DNA from: 2-01-FULL-39-33 sp964361645
Lineage (GTDB): Bacteria; Patescibacteriota; Patescibacteriia; 2-01-FULL-39-33
Assembly: GCA_964361645.1 (NCBI GenBank)
Contig: CAYIBK010000032.1
Coordinates: 1 to 10,734, forward strand
Length of the DNA stretch: 10,734 nt
Direction: 5' to 3'
The position numbers and the translations under genes were made by a program. Position 1 is the stretch's first letter, and the number at the start of each line of letters is the position of its first letter. Positions 6,013-10,734 of this stretch are shown piece by piece. The notes below the pieces were generated by a model that ran no database searches, had not been told where the DNA came from, and worked only from the letters and a program-made list of their open reading frames with translations.

Positions 6013-7272
6013 ATGAAAAAACTTTTATCATTATTATTTATAGCAGTTGTCATATCTTCTTTAACTTTACCGGCGGCAGTTTCAGCTAAAACAGTTAAAG
6101 CTAAACCTATCACCACCAAAGATTTGGTGGGTAGATTAGTTTTACAAAAAGAAAGTGATAATAAATTGTGGTATATTAATCCAGTCAATCATAAGCGCTG
6201 GTATCTGCACAATGATGATGATTTAAAACTTTTAATTGATAATATTGGTATTAAACCCACATCTAACGAATTTTCTCAATTAGCTACTCACGCCAGATAC
6301 ACTACTCTCAAAACTCTTTTAACTAAGTATGCTGGCAAGATAATTATTTCCCCCAATGATCCTGAAAAAGTTTATTTTCTAAACCAAGCTGATGGTATAA
6401 TGTATAGCATTGGTGAATTTAACGATTTTTATGAAGTAGCCAGAGTTATAGGTCTTTCTGCTCCTGATAATATTTTGCGTCTTCTGGACATGAACGCCAT
6501 TCAAGAAACTTATGATCCGGCATTTTATGGCATCGCCTATGTTAGATATGATGGCTTAAATTTTTCCTCCTCTAATATTAATAGCCAGCGTGTTTTGCCT
6601 CTGGCCTCACTTTCTAAAGTGATGACCGCTTTGGTGTTTTTGGATACTGAATTAGATTGGGACAAAGAAATAATTATAACTCAAGAAGAAATAAATTATC
6701 CCTGCACTTTGCAACCATGTGGACTAACCAGTGAAATAAATTTAAAAGCTGGTGATCGTATAAAAATAAAAGATTTATGGGTGGCTATGCTTTCTGCTTC
6801 TTCTAATCAATCAGCTGTCATCTTAGCTGATAACAGTGGATTAACTCGAGAAGAATTCGTTCAAAAAATGAACAATAAAGCTAAATCATTAGGACTAGTA
6901 AAAACTAAATTTGTAGAGATGAGCGGGTTATCGGCTGATAATGTCTCTACGGCGGAAGAATTTGCTAAAATCGCTAAAGTCTCTTTTGCAGATCTAAGAA
7001 TAGCTGATGCTACTGGTAGTACAAATTATAGTTTTGATGTTACTCAAGCCGATGGATTGGTTCGTAAAGTAATTGTTAATAATAGGAATTACAGCTTACT
7101 GGCTATGGGCCCGAGAGCGTCCAAAAGCGGCTATTTAGTAGAAGCACAAAGAAATGCAGCTGTAGAAAAAAATGGTGAGATTATTGTGGCTTTACATTGT
7201 TATTCTCTAGATCAAAGAAATTCTATTATTAGTAATCTAATAAATACTGGGTCGCTAGCTTTGGCTAATTAA
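6013..7272 (+). CDS. Secreted D-alanyl-D-alanine carboxypeptidase-type PBP (S11-like)
   Basis: 419 residues. A signal peptide (basic start, hydrophobic core 4-21, cleavage likely after AVSA at 22-25) sends it outside the membrane. Residues about 38-150 form an accessory region with two aromatic repeats: GRLVLQ...LWYINP...KRWYL (40-65) and GKIIISP...KVYFLN...IMYSIG (108-134), followed by a Gly-Leu-Ser end (147-149). Similar repeats occur in CPR surface proteins. The catalytic domain (about 165-400) has all three penicillin-binding signatures: SLSK at 199-202 (nucleophile Ser199), SSN at 263-265, and KSG at 371-373. The family trims the terminal D-Ala from peptidoglycan stems, limiting cross-linking. 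No C-terminal anchor helix is seen, so it may be released or held by the repeats. Cys231 and Cys236 could form a disulfide. Endopeptidase activity is an alternative. Confidence 0.93.
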   Translation: MKKLLSLLFIAVVISSLTLPAAVSAKTVKAKPITTKDLVGRLVLQKESDNKLWYINPVNHKRWYLHNDDDLKLLIDNIGIKPTSNEFSQLATHARYTTLKTLLTKYAGKIIISPNDPEKVYFLNQADGIMYSIGEFNDFYEVARVIGLSAPDNILRLLDMNAIQETYDPAFYGIAYVRYDGLNFSSSNINSQRVLPLASLSKVMTALVFLDTELDWDKEIIITQEEINYPCTLQPCGLTSEINLKAGDRIKIKDLWVAMLSASSNQSAVILADNSGLTREEFVQKMNNKAKSLGLVKTKFVEMSGLSADNVSTAEEFAKIAKVSFADLRIADATGSTNYSFDVTQADGLVRKVIVNNRNYSLLAMGPRASKSGYLVEAQRNAAVEKNGEIIVALHCYSLDQRNSIISNLINTGSLALAN

Positions 7273-7290
7273 AATTAAATATCAAAAATA

Positions 7291-7315
7291 AAAAACCGAT
7301 TTAATATCGGTTTTT
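7291..7315. terminator. Bidirectional terminator between converging genes
   Basis: AAAAACCGAT (7291-7300), loop TTAAT, and ATCGGTTTTT (7306-7315) form a 10-bp perfect stem. The plus strand continues TTTTTATGTTTTG and the minus strand TTTTTTATTTTTGAT, so it can stop the carboxypeptidase transcript and the zinc-ribbon transcript alike. Confidence 0.9.
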
Positions 7316-7355
7316 ATGTTTTGGTGAATGTATGGCCGCATTTCGGACAATTCAT
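7314..7355 (-). other. Out-of-frame C-terminal tail of the zinc-ribbon gene
   Basis: An ATG overlaps the TGA of the preceding frame and opens 13 codons, MNCPKCGHTFTKT, ending in TAA. The CPKCG knuckle supplies the missing half of the ribbon begun by YCPDC. Its stop falls on the edge of the terminator stem, where the 3' end of a real gene is expected. Separate translation as a 13-residue peptide is less likely than a frameshifted join. Confidence 0.6.
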
Positions 7356-7504
7356 TTTTTCAAAGGAACATCACAGTCTGGGCAGTAATACCAAAAATAA
7401 GTGCTTTGCTTAGCTGGTGTGAGTTTACACTCAGTACAATAACCTTTTACTAGACGTGCTTCACAGGGAAAATCATCATGGTGCAAAACTAGCTTCGCTT
7501 TCAT
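7352..7504 (-). CDS. Small zinc-ribbon protein, apparently frameshifted near its end
   Basis: As read, 50 residues starting MKAKLVLHHDDFP and ending in TGA. AGGAG lies 6 nt before the ATG and a TTGACA promoter sits further upstream, so this is a real gene. It has CxxC pairs at Cys23/Cys26 and Cys41/Cys44 (YCPDC), plus Cys14. The stop comes right after an A6 run (plus 7355-7360). In the next frame the sequence continues at once as MNCPKCGHTFTKT to a TAA at 7314-7316, at the terminator. Joining the frames gives CPDC-x8-CPKCG, a classic zinc ribbon, in a protein of about 63 residues. A one-base loss in the A run, a sequencing error, or programmed or transcriptional slippage would each explain it. 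Such proteins often bind nucleic acid or act as metal-dependent adaptors; no function can be assigned. Confidence 0.7.
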   Translation of the reverse strand: MKAKLVLHHDDFPCEARLVKGYCTECKLTPAKQSTYFWYYCPDCDVPLKK

Positions 7505-7510
7505 CTTTGT

Positions 7511-7515
7511 CTCCT
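7511..7515 (-). promoter_or_regulatory. Shine-Dalgarno site of the zinc-ribbon gene
   Basis: Minus-strand AGGAG is 6 nt before the ATG at 7504 and fixes the start of a gene easily missed because of its size. Confidence 0.85.
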
Positions 7516-7543
7516 TTTCTTTTAGAGTACTATTTGGGATTTG

Positions 7544-7572
7544 ATGTTAACATAGCTATATTTATATGTCAA
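7544..7572 (-). promoter_or_regulatory. Sigma70-type promoter of the zinc-ribbon gene
   Basis: Minus-strand TTGACA (plus 7572-7567), a 17-nt spacer and TAACAT (plus 7549-7544), with TGT just before the -10 box. The start near 7537 gives a leader of about 33 nt carrying the Shine-Dalgarno site. The promoter lies in the 96-nt gap after the glycosylase gene, which holds nothing else obvious. Confidence 0.75.
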
Positions 7573-7600
7573 AAACTAAATATATTTATTCATTGCATAA

Positions 7601-7942
7601 TTAATTGTGCAGAAGACAGTCACACGGCTTTTCTTTGAGGATTTTTTTCTGTTGTGATATGGTATTGAGAAAAACTTTTTGGCTATTATTTCCCCGAGTC
7701 ATTTTTTTATCAAGAGGGGTGTGATGTTGATGACCGCGAATTGTAAATTCTTTAACCAAAAATTCATGCCTATTATAAAGTGCTCTAGTTTTACCAACCC
7801 ATCGTAATGTTTCTGGATGCTTGGAATAACCGCCCTTTCCTTTGTGTTTGGTTAAAATGTTCCAAAGACCATGAAGTTCGCGATGTTCAGCCAGCAAGTG
7901 CTTGCGACATAAATGTTTTGGATGGATATCCCAGACACGCAT
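7601..7942 (-). CDS. Pyrimidine-dimer DNA glycosylase, T4 endonuclease V type
   Basis: 113 residues. Enzymes of this family excise UV-induced cyclobutane pyrimidine dimers, then nick the backbone by a lyase reaction through the N-terminal amine. The start MRVWDIHPKHL is typical of cellular members. HLLAEHREL (15-23) aligns with HLMAEYREL of phage T4 endonuclease V, placing Glu22 on its catalytic Glu23 and Arg21 on Arg22. Other matching segments are GGYSKHPETLRW (37-48), Glu60 in HEFLVKEFTIRG (59-70), and Arg69-Gly70. The C terminus is shorter than in T4, and the Lys-rich tail after residue 80 does not align clearly. The gene begins 6 nt after the TspO stop codon with no Shine-Dalgarno site, so it is probably co-transcribed with TspO. 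Family is well supported. Confidence 0.87.
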   Translation of the reverse strand: MRVWDIHPKHLCRKHLLAEHRELHGLWNILTKHKGKGGYSKHPETLRWVGKTRALYNRHEFLVKEFTIRGHQHHTPLDKKMTRGNNSQKVFLNTISQQKKILKEKPCDCLLHN

Positions 7943-7948
7943 ATATAT

Positions 7949-8344
7949 TTATATATTTAAATATGTAATAGTTAATTGTAAAATTGTAGCGAAAGCCACC
8001 CAAATTAAATATGGTATCTGAATATAGGTAATCCAACGGGCATAGGGGTAAATAGCCATCATAGCCCAAATTAAGGTGCCAAGAACAAGTAAGATATCAA
8101 TAGCTGCTAGTAGGTTGTTTTTTAGGCCAAATTGAATGGGTGTAAAAGAGAGATTAAAGATAATATTTAAAATAAACGGCAAAACTATTATCAAGGCAAT
8201 TTGTTTTTGCCAGACCATATAAAATACTTTTCCAAATGACAATATTATTAAAACATAAAGAACAATCCAAACAGGTCCAAAAAGCCATGCCGGTGGTGAC
8301 CATAATGGTTTAATAAGCTGTGAGTACCAATTGTACGTGTTCAT
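7949..8344 (-). CDS. TspO/MBR family membrane protein
   Basis: 131 residues with five membrane helices (about 18-41, 48-70, 77-97, 100-114 and 112-130, the last two close together). Family landmarks are KPLWSPPAW at 12-20, FGPVWIVLY at 22-30, and PYLIWVAFAT at 111-120. TspO proteins bind tetrapyrroles and cholesterol-like ligands, and in bacteria are tied to light and oxidative stress. The segment usually rich in Trp (ALNxxW, FFG) reads ILNIIFNLSF here, so some ligand-pocket aromatics are replaced. Length is slightly below the usual 150 or so. It starts 10 nt after the flavoprotein stop and ends 6 nt before the glycosylase start. TATAAT at plus 8359-8354 overlaps the upstream stop codon and might be a promoter, but no -35 box supports it. 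Confidence 0.92.
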   Translation of the reverse strand: MNTYNWYSQLIKPLWSPPAWLFGPVWIVLYVLIILSFGKVFYMVWQKQIALIIVLPFILNIIFNLSFTPIQFGLKNNLLAAIDILLVLGTLIWAMMAIYPYARWITYIQIPYLIWVAFATILQLTITYLNI

Positions 8345-8354
8345 AGATTTTAGA

Positions 8355-9593
8355 TTATATTAGATTTTTGGTAGCGCTCCCCCCTGCCAATCTGCCTGTG
8401 CTCCAACAAACTTGCAAATTAAACCCGCCAGTGGGGCCATCTAAATCCAAAATTTCTCCGGCTAAATATAAATTAAAAATAATTTTTGACTTCATGGTCT
8501 TGGAATCAACTTCTTTTAAATCCACTCCGCTTGTTGTTACCATGGCATTATTAAAACCATCAACTCTCTCCACTTCTAATTCCAAGGATTTGATTGATTT
8601 CACTAAATTTTGACGATCACTTCTGGTAATTTGGTTTATTTTTAATTCAGATGAAATATTAGCCAATTTTAATAAAACAGTGATTAATTTTGGCGGTAAT
8701 AATCCACTAAAAACATTTTTAATTTGCCGATTATTATTATCAGCAAAAAGTTTTTGTAATCTCAAATCAAAATCAGCAGATTCCTCATTGGGCAAAAAAT
8801 CAATAGTCAGTTTGATATTTGGTAGAGATCGTGAGATTAAACCGCTTACCGCCAAAATCGCCGGCCCGCTAAGTCCGTTGGCAGTAAAAATAGCCTCGCC
8901 TATTCGACTAGTTATTATTTTATTATCTTTCTTAAAAATAAATTTAGCTTCGGATAGGCTTACACCTTCTAAATCTTTAATAAATTTATTTTTAACAATA
9001 ATCGGAACTATGGCAGGCAGTGGCTTAATAATATTATGGCCAAAAGATGATAGCCAGCTGTAGCCATCGCCCGTTGATCCGGTTAGGTGATAAGATTTTC
9101 CACCAGTAGCGATGATAAAGTTTTTAGCCGAAAGCTCCCGTCCATTAGTTAAAATTATTTTTGTAATTGAATTATCTTTCAGAATAATTTTTTTAACTTC
9201 TGATCCGACGGATATATCCACCTGGGACTGTTTTAGATAATCTAAAAGCGCATTTAACACATCTCTGGCCTTATTGCTGACAGGAAAGGCCCTATAATTG
9301 TTTTCAATTTTAATTTTAACACCTCGTTCCTCAAAAAAATTAATCGTGTCGCTGGCTTCAAATTTGGATAAGGCAGAAAATAAAAACTTGCCATGGGGGC
9401 CGAAAGCTTTGACCATATCTCGTACGCTGATGTTATTGGTTAAATTGCAACGTTCATTACCAGTAAGCAAAAGTTTTACGCCTAATTGTTTATTTTTTTC
9501 TAATATTAAAACTTTAGCCCCATTTTCTCCGGCATAGCCGGCTGCCATTAGCCCAGCTGGTCCGCCGCCAATAACAATCAGATCATATTGTAT
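8355..9593 (-). CDS. HI0933/YhiN-family FAD-dependent oxidoreductase, apparent ATA start
   Basis: 412 residues if translation starts at ATA (9591-9593). The first ATG (9546-9548) would give 397 residues but cuts off the Rossmann glycines, so it cannot be the start of a working protein. With the ATA start the protein begins IQYDLIVIGGGPAG; GGGPAG is at 9-14 and Glu32 ends the second strand, as FAD binding requires. Family marks follow: LLTGNERCNLTN (the usual GxGRCN is altered to GNERCN), a FIIATGGKSY segment, and the C-terminal AGEILDLDGPTGGFNLQ. There is no ATG, GTG or TTG between the in-frame TAA at 9618-9620 (the SppA stop) and the glycine motif; ATC, CTG and ATT are the other options. The family's reaction is not established. 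No Shine-Dalgarno site precedes it. Confidence 0.85.
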   Translation of the reverse strand: MQYDLIVIGGGPAGLMAAGYAGENGAKVLILEKNKQLGVKLLLTGNERCNLTNNISVRDMVKAFGPHGKFLFSALSKFEASDTINFFEERGVKIKIENNYRAFPVSNKARDVLNALLDYLKQSQVDISVGSEVKKIILKDNSITKIILTNGRELSAKNFIIATGGKSYHLTGSTGDGYSWLSSFGHNIIKPLPAIVPIIVKNKFIKDLEGVSLSEAKFIFKKDNKIITSRIGEAIFTANGLSGPAILAVSGLISRSLPNIKLTIDFLPNEESADFDLRLQKLFADNNNRQIKNVFSGLLPPKLITVLLKLANISSELKINQITRSDRQNLVKSIKSLELEVERVDGFNNAMVTTSGVDLKEVDSKTMKSKIIFNLYLAGEILDLDGPTGGFNLQVCWSTGRLAGGSATKNLI

Positions 9594-9617
9594 TAATTTT
9601 AAATCATTTAAGATAAA

Positions 9618-10541
9618 TTACCAGCAAATTTCCGGATCCGCACCTATTTTATCTTTTAGATACTGATTCACTTCTAGCATCCCGCCAATTTGATCAATTA
9701 AACCATTTTGTAGGGCCATCTCACCCAACATAGCAGAACCATCAGCTAAAGCCTCAACTTTTTTAAGATCCAAATTTCTGTTTTGAGACACAGCTTGAAT
9801 AAAGTTCTGGTGGATTATATTTACATCCCGCATAAAAAGCTGCTTTTCTTCATCTGTTAATTGTTTGTCGGGGTCACCAGAATCTTTAAATTTACCGGAA
9901 CTCAAGCTGTTATAGATAAATCCCGTTTCCTTATTGCTATTTTCAGCGCTCAAATATGACATAGTAACACCAATACTACCTACATCAGAATTCTTGGAAG
10001 CAAATATCCTATTAGCGCCTGTGGCTGCCCAATAAGCGGCGGAATCACCTGCACCTCTGATTAGGGCGACATTTGGTTTTTTGGCATTTTTTATGGCAAC
10101 GCTGATTTCTTCCCCGGCCACCGGCATCCCGCCATAAGAGTCAATTTCCACGAGAATAGCTTTTATTGTTTCATCTTTTTCTGCATTTTCAATGGTTGCA
10201 ACTACAGTTTCTGAAGCTGTTTGATCAGTTAAGATATTACCATCGGCATCATAATCACTTGCAGATATATATGTTACTAAATCTCCGCGTATTTCAATGC
10301 CAACTACATTACAATCACTCTCTTCTTCAGTATTTTGACTTAGAGAATCATCTGAAAAATCAGAATCATCTGATAAAGCCAAGACACCAAATACGATAAT
10401 AAAAATCAAAACTACCAAACCAATAAACTTCAAAATTCTTTTATCCCTTTGGCTATTCCACAAGACCATAGTTGGCCATTTTTTGTTTTTTAATAATTTT
10501 TCACCACCCTTAAATATTCCTCCTTGGTTTTTTAGTTTCAT
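9618..10541 (-). CDS. SppA-like (S49) membrane-bound serine protease
   Basis: 307 residues. SppA-type enzymes degrade leftover signal peptides and other membrane peptides. A basic N-terminal tail of about 35 residues is followed by one membrane helix (about 37-56). A very acidic Asp/Ser/Glu linker (58-76) then leads to the extracytoplasmic catalytic domain. Catalytic Ser167 is in GAGDSAAYWAA; Lys219 in SSGKFKD completes the Ser/Lys dyad. The Ser-to-Lys distance of 52 residues equals that in Bacillus subtilis SppA (147 and 199). VEIDSYGG at 131-138 and ASKNSDVGSIGV at 181-192 are further family marks. The length matches the short, single-domain SppA type. The ATG lies 15 nt after the HNH stop codon. 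An AAGGAGG inside codons 6-8 has no in-frame start at a proper distance and is taken as chance. Confidence 0.92.
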   Translation of the reverse strand: MKLKNQGGIFKGGEKLLKNKKWPTMVLWNSQRDKRILKFIGLVVLIFIIVFGVLALSDDSDFSDDSLSQNTEEESDCNVVGIEIRGDLVTYISASDYDADGNILTDQTASETVVATIENAEKDETIKAILVEIDSYGGMPVAGEEISVAIKNAKKPNVALIRGAGDSAAYWAATGANRIFASKNSDVGSIGVTMSYLSAENSNKETGFIYNSLSSGKFKDSGDPDKQLTDEEKQLFMRDVNIIHQNFIQAVSQNRNLDLKKVEALADGSAMLGEMALQNGLIDQIGGMLEVNQYLKDKIGADPEICW

Positions 10542-10556
10542 GATGTTATATTAAAT

Positions 10557-10734
10557 TTATTTTCCTGATTTTTTTCGATTATCGTCTTTGCACAACATCT
10601 GGCAATTCACTGCAGTCGTTTTTCCGCCCTCATGCCAAGGGGTTGTATGATCGGCTTCCATTTCTTCGAATTCAAAAACTTTTTTACACCAAACGCATTT
10701 ACCTTTTTGTCTTTCGTAGGCTTCGCGCTTCATT
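10557..10734 (-). CDS. HNH endonuclease, C-terminal fragment (cut by window edge)
   Basis: The last 58 residues are seen, starting MKREAYERQKGKC at 10733; the ATG is probably internal and the gene continues past the window. The HNH domain shows Cys13-x-x-Cys16, DHTTPW (Asp28-His29, the first catalytic His), GGKT, Asn43, and CKDDNRKK with Asn52. The family usually has a second zinc pair, LCxxCN; here the last Cys is Asp51, while Cys44 and Cys48 remain, so zinc binding may be altered. HNH nucleases cleave DNA with a metal ion. In many bacteria this C-terminal module ends larger proteins such as DUF262-type nucleases, which cannot be checked here. The stop codon is 15 nt from the SppA start. Confidence 0.85.
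   Translation of the reverse strand, partial: MKREAYERQKGKCVWCKKVFEFEEMEADHTTPWHEGGKTTAVNCQMLCKDDNRKKSGK

Noticed and set aside
7456..7638. Plus-strand 60-codon frame
   Set aside because: Antisense to the zinc-ribbon gene and its promoter, with no promoter or ribosome site of its own.
7887..8069. Minus-strand 60-codon frame bridging TspO and the glycosylase
   Set aside because: Overlaps two well-identified genes in another frame, with no recognisable protein character.
8354..8359. TATAAT 9 nt before the TspO start on the minus strand
   Set aside because: It overlaps the TAA stop of the flavoprotein, lacks TGn and any -35 box, and may be chance in A+T-rich DNA; kept as a possibility only.
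8368..9537. Plus-strand frames opposite the flavoprotein (8368-8613, 8680-9063, 9298-9537)
   Set aside because: Antisense shadows of the clearly identified oxidoreductase; their composition follows its codons.
10519..10525. AAGGAGG inside the SppA coding region, minus strand
   Set aside because: No in-frame start at a suitable distance; the GTGs that follow are in another frame, and the motif only encodes Gly-Gly in the SppA frame.
1..10734. CRISPR arrays, tRNA or rRNA genes, transposases, att sites, toxin-antitoxin pairs
   Set aside because: Looked for in all gaps; none longer than about 110 nt is free of coding sequence and no repeat array, tRNA-like fold or transposase motif was seen.

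Overview
The window is A+T-rich bacterial DNA, densely packed, with short gaps, small genes and start/stop overlaps. TGA works as a stop (for example in the ATGA overlap at 3142-3145), so this is the standard bacterial code. Several traits suggest a Patescibacteria/CPR-type bacterium: a D,D-carboxypeptidase with an N-terminal aromatic repeat region, an SppA-like protease, a long-form NDK-like protein, a mix of apparently leaderless and Shine-Dalgarno-led genes, and no core biosynthetic genes. That assignment is an inference; there is no rRNA or ribosomal protein gene to settle it.

Region 1 (1-4905, minus strand) is a six-gene operon. It runs from an extended -10 promoter at about 4897-4905 to a hairpin terminator at 1-28. 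In transcription order it encodes a family 2 glycosyltransferase, a Cof-like HAD phosphatase, an NDK-like protein with an insertion near the active site, a NUDIX hydrolase, a GT4 glycosyltransferase and an HprK-like P-loop protein. Spacings are +10 nt or tighter, with overlaps of 56, 4 and 26 nt. Two glycosyltransferases plus three nucleotide- or phosphate-handling enzymes suggest glycan or glycoconjugate synthesis with its own nucleotide/sugar-phosphate housekeeping. The substrate cannot be read from the sequence.

Region 2 (4931-5947, minus strand) holds a small two-helix membrane protein and a transglutaminase-like Cys/His protein. The small protein has its own promoter, Shine-Dalgarno site and terminator. 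The transglutaminase-like gene starts from a promoter divergent to the next gene.

Region 3 (5976-7315, plus strand) is a secreted D-alanyl-D-alanine carboxypeptidase-type penicillin-binding protein. Its promoter lies so close to the ATG that the mRNA should be almost leaderless. Its bidirectional terminator is shared with a converging minus-strand zinc-ribbon gene at 7314-7504. That small gene has a strong promoter and Shine-Dalgarno site, and appears to carry a one-base frameshift in an A6 run.

Region 4 (7601-10734, minus strand) is a co-directional run: the C-terminal end of an HNH endonuclease (cut by the window edge), an SppA-like membrane protease, an HI0933/YhiN-type flavoprotein, a TspO/MBR membrane protein and a T4 endonuclease V-type pyrimidine-dimer glycosylase. 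The flavoprotein has no ATG, GTG or TTG ahead of its FAD-binding glycine motif and seems to start at ATA. TspO, the flavoprotein and the UV-damage glycosylase together hint at a light/oxidative-stress theme.

The best leads are the frameshifted zinc ribbon, the ATA-started flavoprotein, the two contrasting initiation modes, and the glycosyltransferase operon with its long-form NDK and orphan HprK-like gene. I see no CRISPR array, tRNA, rRNA, insertion sequence or recognisable defence system apart from the HNH fragment.
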